Numbered from the stretch's first letter, positions 20,042-30,279 are shown. The stretch is 64,000 nucleotides of DNA from Sphingobacterium athyrii (GCF_003071065.1 NZ_QCXX01000003.1:186001-250000); one strand, 5' to 3'. The notes: generated by a model from the sequence alone, not told the origin. Translations and numbers: made by a program.

Positions 20042-20404
20042 ATGCTTATAATGATTTCAGGTCCATATCGAGGTGGGACCAATGATGACCCAACATTAAT
20101 AAAGAATAATCTAGATAAATTGGAGGAGTTCGCTTTGGACATTTTTAATAAAGGACATGTTCCTATAGTCGGCGAATGGCTTGCACTTCCGTTAATTAAG
20201 TTAGCAGGATCGCAAAAGATTGGAGATGAACAATGGGATAGAATTCAGTATCCTGTTGCCCATCGGATCCTAGAAAAATGTGATGCCGTTTTGCGGATCG
20301 AAGGTGAATCAAAAGGTGCAGACCAAGACGTTAGGCTGGCGAAGGAAAGGGGGCTTAAAATCTACTATCATATTAATGAAATTCCTACTTCTGAGCAGGC
20401 TTAA
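20042..20404 (+). CDS. DUF4406 family protein (nucleoside deoxyribosyltransferase-like fold)
   Basis: This short 120-residue protein opens with MISGPYRGG, the glycine-rich first strand of the DUF4406 family. It continues with GEWLALPLIKLAG and ends with CDAVLRIEGESKGADQDV, where the last Asp/Glu region matches the family's nucleotide-interaction loop. The fold is related to nucleoside 2-deoxyribosyltransferases and TIR-like proteins, but no reaction is established for this branch. Full length for the family. It lies 60 bases after the Crp-like gene and 41 bases before phzF-like on the same strand, so co-transcription is possible. Confidence 0.78.
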   Translation: MLIMISGPYRGGTNDDPTLIKNNLDKLEEFALDIFNKGHVPIVGEWLALPLIKLAGSQKIGDEQWDRIQYPVAHRILEKCDAVLRIEGESKGADQDVRLAKERGLKIYYHINEIPTSEQA

Positions 20405-20445
20405 GCTTACATTATATATTAAAAAACTAAATAGATAGATAATCA

Positions 20446-21234
20446 ATGAAATTAGAATTATTTCAGATAGATTCTTTTACAGAAGAAATTTTCCACGGAA
20501 ACCCAGCCTGTGTTGTTCCATTAAAAAGGTGGTTGCCTGATGAGTTACTTTTAAAAATAGCCAAAGAAAATGCTGTGGCTGAAACTGCGTTCTTTATTGA
20601 CAACGGTAGTACCATCCATTTGAGATGGTTTACACCTGAGATTGAAATGGATCTATGTGGACATGCTACCCTCGCCGCAGCACACTGCCTAATTTCACAT
20701 TTAAATTATAATAAAAGCCGAATTATATTTGAAACGCAAGTCGGAGAATTAAACGTTGATATAAAAGATGGCATTTATTATATGGATTTCCCATCAAGAA
20801 TGCCGGAACCCTCAACTCTTCCGGATATTATAATCAAGTCGCTTAATATACAGCCTATGGAAATCTTTAAGTCAAGAGATTATGTTCTATTATATAAATC
20901 TGAGGAAGATATAAAAAATATAAAAATTGAAAGATCCGTTTTTGACCTTATCAACCTGGATCCGGGAGGAGTGGTTGTGACAGCGACAGGTACCGATAGT
21001 GATTTTGTTTCAAGATATTTTACTCCACAATCAACAATTCTTGAAGATCCGGTAACAGGATCAGCATATTGCTCACTTATTCCGCTTTGGTCATCAAGAT
21101 TAGGAAAAAATAAGCTTTTCTCCCGCCAGCTTTCAGAAAGAGGAGGCCAGCTCTACTGTGAGGACAAAAACGAAAGAGTAATTGTGGCTGGCAAAGCCAG
21201 AACTTATTCAATGGGACACATTTGGATAGAATAG
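20446..21234 (+). CDS. PhzF family isomerase/epimerase-like protein
   Basis: This 262-residue protein has the duplicated PhzF fold. Landmarks are FHGNPACVV near the start, NAVAETAFF carrying the catalytic glutamate, DLCGHATLAAAH, and EDPVTGSAYCSL in the second half, which closes the anion-binding site. The family includes the phenazine enzyme PhzF, but most genome copies outside phenazine clusters have unknown substrates. No other phenazine gene is present here, so phenazine synthesis is not supported. It may act on a small amino-acid-like metabolite. Length is normal. Confidence 0.9.
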   Translation: MKLELFQIDSFTEEIFHGNPACVVPLKRWLPDELLLKIAKENAVAETAFFIDNGSTIHLRWFTPEIEMDLCGHATLAAAHCLISHLNYNKSRIIFETQVGELNVDIKDGIYYMDFPSRMPEPSTLPDIIIKSLNIQPMEIFKSRDYVLLYKSEEDIKNIKIERSVFDLINLDPGGVVVTATGTDSDFVSRYFTPQSTILEDPVTGSAYCSLIPLWSSRLGKNKLFSRQLSERGGQLYCEDKNERVIVAGKARTYSMGHIWIE

Positions 21235-21354
21235 AAGAATGATATCCATGGTTAATAACTTAGCAAACTATTAGGAAGTTTAGGAGTGCATAATCTCTAA
21301 TTCTGAAATTGACTTAAAACGTTACGTAAAGGGTAATTTTACAAAAAAATAAGA

Positions 21355-21759
21355 ATGGATAATAAGATAATAGATAAAGTTGCTTTAATCAATATTTTAG
21401 ATAAAAAAGTATTGGTGGCACTTTCCAAATTTAAATTAAAACTTTATTTGCCAGGTGGTAAAAGAGAGTCCGATGAATCCGATATTGAATGTTTGAAGAG
21501 AGAAATAAAGGAAGAATTGAATGTAGAGATTAAAGAAGACTCGGTCCGTTATTTTGGTACATTTGAAGCTCCTGCCGACGGAAAGGATGCTGGGATCATG
21601 GTTAGGATGAAATGTTATTTTGCTGATTACTCAGGTGTGCCGGAAGCTGCAAACGAAATCCACTCATTTGAATGGATAAATTATACTGAAAAGCATAAAG
21701 CTTCTGCCGTAGTAAACTTGATATTGGATAAACTGAAAGAGCAGGATCTGATTGATTAG
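21355..21759 (+). CDS. Nudix hydrolase
   Basis: The 134-residue protein contains a complete Nudix box at about residues 37-59 (GGKRESDESD followed by LKREIKEELNV), giving GX5EX7REUXEEXGU with the metal-binding glutamates. Nudix enzymes hydrolyse nucleoside diphosphates linked to other groups. The substrate cannot be told from sequence. It follows phzF-like by 120 bases on the same strand but may have its own promoter. Length is typical of a single-domain member. Confidence 0.88.
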   Translation: MDNKIIDKVALINILDKKVLVALSKFKLKLYLPGGKRESDESDIECLKREIKEELNVEIKEDSVRYFGTFEAPADGKDAGIMVRMKCYFADYSGVPEAANEIHSFEWINYTEKHKASAVVNLILDKLKEQDLID

Positions 21760-22461
21760 TTTAAAATCTGTACTGCTTTGCATAGTAATAAAAAAATGTT
21801 TTAATTTATTGGGCAAGTGAATATTTAACTATTTATGCCCGTGAAGGCGACTGCTTTTCAATAGATTTCGCATGCTCCTGTAACGACACTTCTTATTTGT
21901 ATCTTGATATTAAGTTTGAACAACCAACAAATACCAAAAATCAATGCAAAACATCATTGGTATGCTATTATTGTACGGATCGCAGCGATAGTATTGATCG
22001 TTAACAAAACAAAGGGCTAAATCCAGACAATGCATAACATCACTCATCCACTGAAATATATCTAAAGATGTAAGAAATAAAGAGGCACAGAAATATACCG
22101 TCGATACGCATATATCTCAAATATATCACATAAGTATCTCTATGTTGTTATTTATGGATAAACAGTGCTTAATTTGATTCGTGCCTACTGTATTATGAAT
22201 ATTGTCCGCTTAAATCAAGTTCCTAGTTGCTAAGGAGTGGTAAGTACCGATCAGACCATTTTTTCCAGCGGAGGCTACACGAACTGATAAATTTGATGCC
22301 ATAGGTAACCTAGTTACATTTAGAGTTGCACATTCTGCATGATGTGGGTCCAATGCAAAAGCTTACCGATTGGGTTTTTAAATTTTGAGGTGGTCCATGA
22401 CTAATTCTTTTTTTGATTATCCGCCGAACATTTGCGTAGTTCAGGATAGTATATTTGGTTT

Positions 22462-22503
22462 AGCCCGACATGAACAAACGTGTTCTGTTGGGCTCTTTTT
22501 TTT
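22462..22503 (+). terminator. Rho-independent terminator
   Basis: A stem AGCCCGACA / TGTTGGGCT (one G-T pair), with an inner GAAC/GTTC extension and the loop AAACGT, is followed at once by eight T. It would stop plus-strand transcription. No intact gene lies upstream within 700 bases. Confidence 0.75.
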
Positions 22504-22686
22504 CTAAAAGTAGAGGTTCCGGTTAGATTAAGGGCTAAAATATAGTGCCTTGATAGGATTATTTGGTTGGTTGTTTTGATTTATTTGGGATAAGATTTTT
22601 TAAGAGTTATTCCAATGGCCGGTAAATCAAAACCAAGCTTGATTACTGTAAACATGAAAATTAAAGTGTCAGCAAACTACTTATAG

Positions 22687-22723
22687 GTCCATTTTGGATA
22701 CAACTGTCCCCAATTTGGACACG
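22687..22723. promoter_or_regulatory. Tandem dyad elements upstream of SDR gene
   Basis: Two neighbouring elements, TCCATTTTGGATACA (22688-22702) and GTCCCCAATTTGGACACG (22706-22723), share the core CCA-N3-TGG followed by an ACA-like end. A related element lies upstream of the other reductase gene paired with a paralogous AraC regulator (53837-53854). They are candidate AraC-type operators about 60 bases before the SDR start. Function is inferred. Confidence 0.4.
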
Positions 22724-22778
22724 TTGAAGTTTTTATTTCCAACGACATTTGTATTATTAAAATATCAACAAGGAAACA

Positions 22779-23579
22779 ATGTCAAAAACAATTTTTATTA
22801 CAGGAGCTTCAACAGGTTTAGGGAAAGCTACTGCCAAATTATTTCAAGGCAAAGGGTGGAACGTAATAGCAACAATGCGGACCCCTGAAAAGGAAACAGA
22901 ACTTAGTCAATTAGAAAACGTAACTATTTTACCGCTTGATGTTACTAATCCTGATCAAATCAACGAAACTGTAGCTAAAGCTATCGAACTGTACAATATC
23001 GACGTGGTGTTCAACAATGCAGGATATGGACAAAGTGCTGCATTGGAAGGCGTTTCAGATGAGCAGATCGTAAAGATCTTTGATACTAACGTCTTGGGGA
23101 CAGTACGTGTTACGAAAGCGTTCATTCCCCATTTCAGAGAAAAGAGAAGTGGCTTGTTTATTACCACCACATCTCTAGCCGGAGTGGTCGGTTTTCCTCT
23201 GGTGTCTGTCTATAATGGGACTAAATTTGCCTTGGAAGGTTGGAGTGAAGGACTGTCTTATGAATTGTCTATGTTCAATATTGGTGTAAAAACAGTAGCT
23301 CCAGGTGCAATTGCCACAAAATTTAACGATAATATAGACAATGTCATCCACCCGGCATATCAGAACTTGGAGAAAAAGATAACTGATGTATTTAGCGGAA
23401 TGGCAAGTGCTGCTTCAACTGCCGAACAGATTGCTGCAGTAGTTTATCAGGCAGCTACTGATGGCAAGGATAAGGTACATTATGTGGCAGGTGCAGATGT
23501 AACTGCAACAGTTGCAAGACGTGATGAAATTGGTTCAGAAGAATTCAGAAAAGAGCTTAGCAAACAGATTTTGGGATAA
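22779..23579 (+). CDS. Short-chain dehydrogenase/reductase (SDR)
   Basis: This 266-residue classical SDR has the cofactor motif TGASTGLG (residues 8-15), NNAGYG, the catalytic serine region (TTTSLAGV) and YNGTK with the Tyr/Lys pair. SDRs reduce or oxidise alcohol/carbonyl substrates with NAD(P)(H). The substrate is unknown. An AraC regulator follows 34 bases downstream on the same strand, an arrangement repeated at 53905-55772. It could be a stress- or aldehyde-responsive reductase; this is inference from context. Confidence 0.9.
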   Translation: MSKTIFITGASTGLGKATAKLFQGKGWNVIATMRTPEKETELSQLENVTILPLDVTNPDQINETVAKAIELYNIDVVFNNAGYGQSAALEGVSDEQIVKIFDTNVLGTVRVTKAFIPHFREKRSGLFITTTSLAGVVGFPLVSVYNGTKFALEGWSEGLSYELSMFNIGVKTVAPGAIATKFNDNIDNVIHPAYQNLEKKITDVFSGMASAASTAEQIAAVVYQAATDGKDKVHYVAGADVTATVARRDEIGSEEFRKELSKQILG

Positions 23580-23613
23580 TCTATTTTTGTATATTAGTGT
23601 TATATTTTTTGTT

Positions 23614-24525
23614 ATGTATCATATCAATTCTATATCAGAATATCTCAAGCTATTGTCTTTGCCAGAACCATTGCATCCACTTGTAAGCGTCGCTGATGTC
23701 TCCAAAACACGGCTTGTTGAAAGTGATGTATGGAAAAAATTTTCCTTAAACTTTTACTGTATTTCGTTAAAAAAAGATATCGCTAAAAAGCTGAAATACG
23801 GACAGCGATATTATGATTTTAACAAAGGTACGATGACCTTTCTCGCACCGAATCAGGTCCAGTCGCTTGAATTTGATGAGGTTAAAATGATCAATGAAAA
23901 TTGTGGTACAGGATATTCTCTGCTGTTCTACTCTGATTTTTTGCAAAAACACCCATTGGCTAATATCATAAAAAACTATGATTTCTTCTCCTATGCAGTA
24001 AATGAGGCTCTCCATCTTTCTGAGCGGGAAGAAAAGAATATCATTGAGATTTTTCAAAAGATTGCCACAGAATACCAACATATCGACCAGCATACACAAG
24101 ATATTATTCTTTCACAAATTGATTTGCTTCTGAATTATTGTAAGCGGTTTTACGACAGACAATTCATTACAAGAAAGGCTGTGAACAACGATTTGTTATC
24201 GCAAATGGAACAGATATTAAATGATTACTTTGACAGTCAGGAAGGTTTGCGGAACGGACTTTTAACAGTAGATTCGGTTGCCAGCAAACTCAATCTTTCA
24301 CCTCATTATTTGAGTGATATGCTTCGCTCTCTTACAGGACAAAATGCACAACATCATATTCACGAAAAGTTGATTGAAAAAGCAAAGCAATATTTGATTT
24401 CAAGTAACTTATCTGTCTCTGAGATTGCTTTTCAGTTAGGTTTTGAATACCCGCAATCTTTCAATAAGCTATTTAAAAAGAAAACAGCGATGTCCCCTTT
24501 AGAATTTCGTCACACATTTAATTAG
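23614..24525 (+). CDS. AraC family transcriptional regulator
   Basis: The start at 23614 (MYHINSISEY) gives 303 residues. An upstream in-frame ATG would overlap the SDR gene and break alignment with the paralogue at 54855-55772. The N-terminal half is a cupin-like sensing domain. The C-terminal 100 residues carry two helix-turn-helix motifs (VASKLNLSPHYLSDMLRSLTG and SVSEIAFQLGFEYPQSFNKLFK). It shares many blocks with the 54855 protein, including QFITRK and SLTGQ, so the two arose by duplication. It is likely to control the upstream SDR gene. Confidence 0.9.
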   Translation: MYHINSISEYLKLLSLPEPLHPLVSVADVSKTRLVESDVWKKFSLNFYCISLKKDIAKKLKYGQRYYDFNKGTMTFLAPNQVQSLEFDEVKMINENCGTGYSLLFYSDFLQKHPLANIIKNYDFFSYAVNEALHLSEREEKNIIEIFQKIATEYQHIDQHTQDIILSQIDLLLNYCKRFYDRQFITRKAVNNDLLSQMEQILNDYFDSQEGLRNGLLTVDSVASKLNLSPHYLSDMLRSLTGQNAQHHIHEKLIEKAKQYLISSNLSVSEIAFQLGFEYPQSFNKLFKKKTAMSPLEFRHTFN

Positions 24526-24732
24526 TGTTTGGCCGAAGCAAAACCTGAATACAATTTATTGTTGCCACACTTATTTTAAGGGACACACCTCACTGAACTA
24601 CGGAAAAATTGAAGTTAGCTTATTCATAAGGGGCCCCGGTAAATAGTATTGTAAGCCAGTTAAAGTCTCAGAATTTTCGAAACTGGATTGCCTGGTATAT
24701 GTTATTATATTTGTCTATATAGTAAAAAAGAT

Positions 24733-25011
24733 ATGAAGTTGACAGAGAAGTTAAAAACATATTTGCAAGATAAGGTAGATGAAGTTTTGCCTAAATATCA
24801 GGAAGAATATAGAAGTGTTTTGCAGGCTTTAGGGTTCAATTCAGCAATAAACGGAAGCTTTGTTGAATTCATGAGCGTATATAGTGATGAACATTATGGT
24901 AAATTAGGACTGATTCATGATATAATGTATGATGATCTGTCAGATATTGAAAATGGAGTGTCAAAACAACTTTGGAATAATAACGTTCCTAAAAAGTACA
25001 TCTCTTTATAA
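24733..25011 (+). pseudogene. Truncated SUKH (SMI1/KNR4)-like protein
   Basis: From ATG 24733 the 92-residue product resembles the first half of SUKH-family proteins, ending in NNNVPKKYISL. In complete members the chain continues past this point with a second half of similar size. The frame stops and is followed at once by an unrelated OmpA-type fragment, so the gene appears cut by a deletion or insertion. SUKH proteins often serve as immunity proteins to toxins; no toxin is visible nearby. The family assignment is by resemblance only. Confidence 0.45.
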
Positions 25012-25012
25012 T

Positions 25013-25252
25013 CTTAATAATAAGAGCCTTAAACTATCCATTGACGGCCATATTGACAATGAAGGACCTACGGCACACAACATGCAGCTTTCACAACAGA
25101 GAGCCGAAGCAGTATTAAAAAGTTTATTGGCAAAAAATATTGCTAAAGATCGTTTGAAATCTCAGGGTTTCGCAGCTGAAAAACCTTTGGCTGACAATAA
25201 TACCGAAAAGAACAAAGCAAAAAATCGCCGAGTTGAATTGATTAAAATGTAA
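25013..25252 (+). pseudogene. OmpA C-terminal domain remnant
   Basis: A 79-codon open stretch encodes the end of an OmpA/MotB peptidoglycan-binding domain: IDGHIDNEG, then LSQQRAEAVL, and near the end NKAKNRRVEL. Intact domains begin some 40 residues earlier and are preceded by a signal peptide or barrel, both missing. The reading frame starts one base after the stop of the truncated SUKH-like gene. It is therefore a decayed 3-prime end, probably brought here by recombination. Confidence 0.7.
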
Positions 25253-25326
25253 GTACAGATCAAGTCATGTCTAGAATTGTGATAATTTTCGAAGACTCGC
25301 ATAGCGCGAGACTAATGTAGGCCAAA

Positions 25327-25364
25327 TACAAAATAGAGAAGCCATTTGGCTCCTCTATTTTGTA
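25327..25364 (-). terminator. Hairpin terminator of the efflux operon
   Basis: A perfect 12-bp stem (TACAAAATAGAG / CTCTATTTTGTA) with an inner AGCC/GGCT stem lies 11 bases beyond the stop of the TlpA-type gene. It is followed on the minus strand by a short T-run. It probably ends the efflux operon. Confidence 0.75.
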
Positions 25365-25374
25365 ATAAATCTGA

Positions 25375-25959
25375 TTATTCGCCGATTAAATCATCTAACA
25401 AAACTTTGATATCAGGAGCAGCGTAATCTCGCCCTCCTTCTATCCGCTCCTTAATTTTTCCATCCTTACCCAAAATTACGGTTGTAGGAATGGAGTTCCC
25501 TAAAAATGTTGGTGGTATAGGTGTTTCTGGCATATAAACAGTCAGGTCATATTTATTGTCTTTCATGAAAGAGACTGATTTTTCCAGGTCAGCATCTACA
25601 TCGACCATGAGGAAAACAATATTTTTATTTCTTTCGTACTGTTTCTTTAAATCATTGATCGATGGCAATTCTTTGATACAAGGAGGACACCAGGTGGCCC
25701 AGAAATTAATGAAGACGACTTTTCCTTTCAGATCCATCGTCGAGATAGACTCTCCATCTTCGTTTTTAAAAGATACAGGATCTGTGTTTTCATTTGTGGT
25801 TGTGATCATTTCTTTTTCCGAAATATTCGTATTTTCATTTTTTGTACTTTTTGAATTTCCGTAGGCTGTCAGTGCAAATAAACAGGTCGCAACGACAATC
25901 ATCGTTAAACTATCTTTTTGATGTACTTTCATTTTTTTATTCATTTTATTTTTTAGCAT
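25375..25959 (-). CDS. TlpA/ResA-like thiol-disulfide oxidoreductase
   Basis: This 194-residue protein has an N-terminal hydrophobic segment (signal or anchor) and a thioredoxin fold with the redox motif WCPPC (in FWATWCPPCIKELP). The cis-proline lies in IPTTVILG. TlpA-type proteins reduce periplasmic disulfides. The start could be any of three nearby ATG codons (25959, 25944, 25932); none has a clear Shine-Dalgarno. It is the last gene of the RND efflux operon, 11 bases after the adaptor gene. That is an unusual partner for an efflux pump and may mean the operon responds to thiol or metal stress. Confidence 0.88.
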   Translation of the reverse strand: MLKNKMNKKMKVHQKDSLTMIVVATCLFALTAYGNSKSTKNENTNISEKEMITTTNENTDPVSFKNEDGESISTMDLKGKVVFINFWATWCPPCIKELPSINDLKKQYERNKNIVFLMVDVDADLEKSVSFMKDNKYDLTVYMPETPIPPTFLGNSIPTTVILGKDGKIKERIEGGRDYAAPDIKVLLDDLIGE

Positions 25960-25970
25960 TTCTATAAAAA

Positions 25971-27092
25971 TTAAATGTTGTTAGCTGTATTTACTTTGCC
26001 TTCTTTGGTTTCTTCCGAAGGATTGAGTAAAACCATATCTTCTTGTTTCAGCTGACCGAATACTTCTGTTAAGCTATTTAAACGAATTCCTTCTTTGACA
26101 GCGACTTTCTTTATTTTACCCTGGTTTAGTATGAACAAGAATGTTCCAGATTGTGAATTGATAACACTTTTCTCTGGTACCCAAAAGGTAGGGTTTGTCC
26201 TTTTCAAGCGAAGTTTTACCTGTGCATAGTCGCCGCCCTGTAATCTATTTTGACTATTGGGTACGTCAAACTCTATTTTAAGCGAACGATCCCGTTGATC
26301 CAATAATGATGCAGATCGGGAAAGTTTTGTGCTAAATGTTTCTCCGGGTCTGGAGCTTACAGTAAAAGTCGCAGGCATATCCTGATGTATGGATGCCGCA
26401 TGTTTTTCAGGGAGTGAGAGTGTTAGCCTAAGACGGTTACTCTGTGCGATCATGAATAGTGGAACATTGGTAGTGCTGCCTACCAATGCACCAACAGAAA
26501 CGTTTCTGTCCGTAATGACACCATCAAAAGGAGCTCTGATATTTAGGTACTGCCGTAATTGTGATGTGCCAGCAGTGCCAGCTTTCGATGCATTATAAGC
26601 GGCTAATGAGCTTTCCATTGCGTTTTTGCTTCTCTCAAGCTCAATGTCGGCAACCGCTCCTTCAGTACGGAAAGCTTCCTTGAGCCGATCAAAAGATTGC
26701 TTGGCAAAAAGATAGTCACTGTATAACCTCTGTTCCGAAGAACGATCAGCATTTAAGCGTTGATCCATTTCCGGCGCTTCTAATACCGCGAGTAGCTGTC
26801 CTTTCTTTACAAATGAACCTCGGTCTACGAACAATCTTTGCACAAAACCGGTGACTTTGGCATAGAGCGCTACTTGTTCATAAGGACGCAGTTCTGCAGG
26901 AACAGAGATCTGATATTCAGGATTATCAATTTTTATCGCAACAGTTTTCGGTAAAGCCTGATCATATTGTATGCTATTTTTAGCATTAGCTGGAGTTTGT
27001 TCCCCTTGCCCGCAGTAGGAAAAGAGCACGATTGTTACTAACGATAGTGATAGTTTTATTGTAAGCGAGTTATTTACTTTTTTATTTTTCAT
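25971..27092 (-). CDS. RND efflux periplasmic adaptor (HlyD/AcrA family) lipoprotein
   Basis: The 373-residue protein has a lipoprotein-type signal ending near C27 (VLFSYC). It then shows the usual adaptor order: beta-barrel and lipoyl halves (residues about 60-110, with GSFVKKGQLLAVLEAPE), an alpha hairpin (about 105-165) and the returning lipoyl half (NIRAPFDGVITDR). The membrane-proximal domain ends the chain. It links the inner-membrane pump to the TolC-type channel. It begins one base after the pump stop codon. Length and layout are normal, so this part of the pump system looks functional. Confidence 0.92.
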   Translation of the reverse strand: MKNKKVNNSLTIKLSLSLVTIVLFSYCGQGEQTPANAKNSIQYDQALPKTVAIKIDNPEYQISVPAELRPYEQVALYAKVTGFVQRLFVDRGSFVKKGQLLAVLEAPEMDQRLNADRSSEQRLYSDYLFAKQSFDRLKEAFRTEGAVADIELERSKNAMESSLAAYNASKAGTAGTSQLRQYLNIRAPFDGVITDRNVSVGALVGSTTNVPLFMIAQSNRLRLTLSLPEKHAASIHQDMPATFTVSSRPGETFSTKLSRSASLLDQRDRSLKIEFDVPNSQNRLQGGDYAQVKLRLKRTNPTFWVPEKSVINSQSGTFLFILNQGKIKKVAVKEGIRLNSLTEVFGQLKQEDMVLLNPSEETKEGKVNTANNI

Positions 27093-27093
27093 T

Positions 27094-30000
27094 TTAATTA
27101 GAGGAGTTTATAGGACTATAATGTTGACTTTCCTCATCATCGGGATCGAGTGATGGACTGTGTATTTTTGTACGCGAAAGAAGTGAGGAGAAAAAATGCG
27201 GAATAAGTAGCAAAATGGTTGCCGTAGAGGCTATCAGCCCTCCGATAACGGCTCTCCCGAGGGGTGCAACCTGCTCTGCACCATCTCCAAGACCAATAGC
27301 CATTGGTAGCATTCCTGCAAGCATGGCGGCAGCAGTCATCAGGACAGGTCTCAATCTTGAGGAAGCTGCGAGCCTCGCGGCATTTGCCGGCTTGAGGAGG
27401 AGCCCTTTACGGTAAAATTCAGCCTGATTTACAAGTAAAACGGCATTGGATACCGATACGCCAATGGACATAATTACCCCCATATACGACTGCAGGTTCA
27501 ATGTACTATTGGTCATATAAAGAACGATAAGACTTCCGGCGATTACAGCAGGCAATACTGATAAGATAATAAGCGGCACTTTGAACGATTGATAGTAAGC
27601 TGAAAGCATCAAAAAAATAACTACGATGGCTACTGCCAGTCCTATTAGAAGACTTCCCCGTGTTTCACTCAGTAGCTGCAGTGTTCCTTCAGTCCATATA
27701 CTAATCCCACGTGGTGGAGTTCCAGCATCTGTAATGGCTTTGCTGACGGCTTTGGATGCAGTTCCTAGATCTTTACCGTACAAATTAGCTACAACGGTAA
27801 CATAGCGGTTTGGGCCTTTACGATTGACCTGTGCAGGCACTGTAACTCTTTTTAAGGTTGCAACATCTTCAAGGATCGGTCTTGTATTTCCTTTTTTTAA
27901 CGGTAAGGATCTTAAAAATTCTTCTGACGATACGACTGCTTCAGGAATTTGCACTTGAGTCTGGAAGACGAGACCAGATTTGGGATCTACCCAAAGATTT
28001 TTGTCCGTAAAGCGAGTTGAGGAAGTCGCCACAACAAGACTTCGTGTAATGTCCTGCATAGTTAAACCAAACTGTCCTGCAAGGTCACGATTCACTTCGA
28101 TTTCCAAAGTTGGGTAAGCTGTTGGTTCGGTAATACGTACATCACGTAGATAGGGGATCTGCTTGAGATTATCTTCAATCTTTGAAGCAAATTGAAAAGC
28201 ACCTTTAAGCTGTGGAGCGCCTACTTTTACCTCTATTGGTGTCATGGCTCCCTGTCCCATGATTTTCTCAGTCAGCTCCATAGGTTCAAAGTTAAAAGCT
28301 ACCTCTGGATGTTTTGTCTGGATTCTCTTCCTGATTTTTTCCTTCAACAGTTCGATTGATCCTCCGTATAGTTTCTGATCTATGGAAATCTGTAAAACAG
28401 CTTCATGTGAAGAATTGGTAAACAGAAAAATCGGATTGATGGGAGAACCGGCAGGTTGGGGGCCTACAAACGCAGAGGATATGGTAATACCGTTTTCTGG
28501 TATTTCTTTACCTATTTCTGCCGTTATCTGTTTGACGATTTTTTCAGTCTTTTCTAAACGGCTACCTTGCGGCGCCTGGATTCGAATCTGGAAATCTCCA
28601 CTGTTGGAAACAGGCATCACGTCCGTTCCCACCACTTGTAGAAGGATAACAATAATAGCCCCACAAAGGAGCATATACATTGAAAATAGGAAAAGGGAGG
28701 GTGGAGCCCATTTGCGCATTCTGTAGGAATAATTGACCCTGAATTTTTCAAAGAAGGCTCTTTTTTTCGGTGTAATGGCCTCTACATTGTGTTTAGTCTT
28801 CATCATCCAATTGGCTAAAATAGGCACTAAGGTCTGCGAAGCAATAAATGAAGCAATCATGGCAAAAGCTACCGCCATTGATAATGGCATAAACATGTCT
28901 TTGGGTATACCTGTCATGATAAATGCAGGTGTCAGTACGGCAAGGATACACAGTAAGATAAGAAGCTTGGGAATTGATATTTCTAATAAGGCATCCAAGA
29001 TTGCGCGCGGTTTGTGCTTTCCCATTTCCATGTGTTGATGAATATTCTCTATGGTTATTGTTGCTTCATCAACTAAGATTCCGATGGATAGAGCTAGCCC
29101 GCTAAGTGTCATGATGTTAATGGTCTGTCCAAAAAGATACAGTACCATTACGGCAGCGAGAATGGCAATTGGTATAGTCAGCACAACAATGCTTGCTCCA
29201 CGAGTATCACCTAAAAATAGAAGGATCATCAGTCCTGTAAACACTGCCCCCAATATACCCTCATGGATCAGGTTGGAAAGTGACCGCTTAATGTATTTTG
29301 ACTGGTCAAATTCATAGTTGATCTTGACATCTTCAGGAAGCAGGTTTTTAAGTTTAGGTAATGATTCTTTCAGGTTTTTAACAGCTTCAAGTGTAGAAGC
29401 ATCCGCCTTTTTGATAATAGGAAGTTAAACTGACCTTTTTCCATTGACCAGCGCATAGCCTGTTGTTTGATCAGCAGCATCCTCTACTGTCGCAATGTCC
29501 CGAATATATAGTGTTCTGCTATCTGTAGAACGGATTGGGGTATTTAGAAATTCTTCCGGCCCCCTGGCGATTGAATTTATCGGAGCCATGAGATTTTCAT
29601 CGCCGATACGAATATTTCCGGCAGGCGAGGGCAGGCTGTTCTTTGTGATTGCCGCTGTAATGTCCTCTGGACTCAAACCATTTGCCTGCATAAGCTCTGG
29701 ATTGACATTCACGACAATCGACCTTGCGTTTCCGCCGAACGGCGCTGGCGCAGTGATGCCAGGTATTTCCACAAACACTGGTCTGATTTTGGTGAGGACA
29801 AGGGTTTGGATTTCGTTAATTGATCTTTGATCACTCTCAAAGACCAATTGTCCCACGGGTAGGGAACTACCGTCAAACCTGACCACAATTGGCGGTACTG
29901 CTCCGGGGGGGAGAAAACCCATTGCTCTGGAAACGGAGGCCGAAACTTCCCCAGCTGCCTGAGACATGTTGGTACCCGGATAGAAAGTCAGTTTCATCAT

Positions 30001-30267
30001 GGTTAACCCTTGAATGCTCTTAAAATCTATATTTTTGACACCACTGACAAACAACAATACCTTTTGAAATTCGTTGGCCATAAACCCGTCCATATAGGAC
30101 GGCGATAAGCCTCCATAGGGCATGGCGATGTACATTGCCGGAAGTTCAACCTGCGGAAATATATCCACATTTATTTTTTTTATGGTACTATACGAGAAGA
30201 AAACAATAGCAAGCACGGCCACCATGACCGAAATCGGCTTTCTCAACGCAAATCTGATGATATTCAT
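27094..30267 (-). pseudogene. RND efflux transporter inner-membrane pump, interrupted by one in-frame TAA
   Basis: The first part (29425-30267) encodes 280 residues starting MNIIRFALRKPISVM and ends at NGKRSV before TAA. In the same frame the next codons read LPIIKKADAST and continue to 27094, giving a normal pump length of about 1057 codons. The stop replaces one codon where a Tyr-like residue would be expected, so a single base change explains it and no frameshift is needed. The pump has 12 predicted membrane helices; helix 4 reads GILVDEATITIENI. The helix 10 region (SVSNAVLLV) lacks the lysine of AcrB. Flanking adaptor and channel genes are intact. Sequencing error, a recent null mutation or readthrough are all possible. 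Confidence 0.85.
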
Positions 30268-30279
30268 TCTTTTAAAGGA

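Larger units (their letters stand above)
21760..22778. other. 1-kb intergenic stretch, no intact gene
   Basis: Stops occur in all frames and no protein family was recognised. A weak hairpin with GGGCA/TGCCC arms lies just after the Nudix gene (about 21810-21843). A minus-strand open stretch of about 50 codons near 22215-22365 (containing VRVASAGKNG) looks protein-like but has no start and no assigned family, so it may be a remnant. A strong plus-strand terminator lies at 22462-22503 although no intact gene precedes it, which also points to a lost gene. Confidence 0.45.

Noticed and set aside
20446..21234. Phenazine biosynthesis locus
   Set aside because: Only a PhzF-family gene is present; such genes are widespread without phenazine production and no other phz gene is in the window.
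29254..29424. Frameshift in the RND pump gene
   Set aside because: The distance between the TAA and the next ATG is a multiple of three and the residues between them read as pump sequence in the same frame, so it is a nonsense codon and not a shift.
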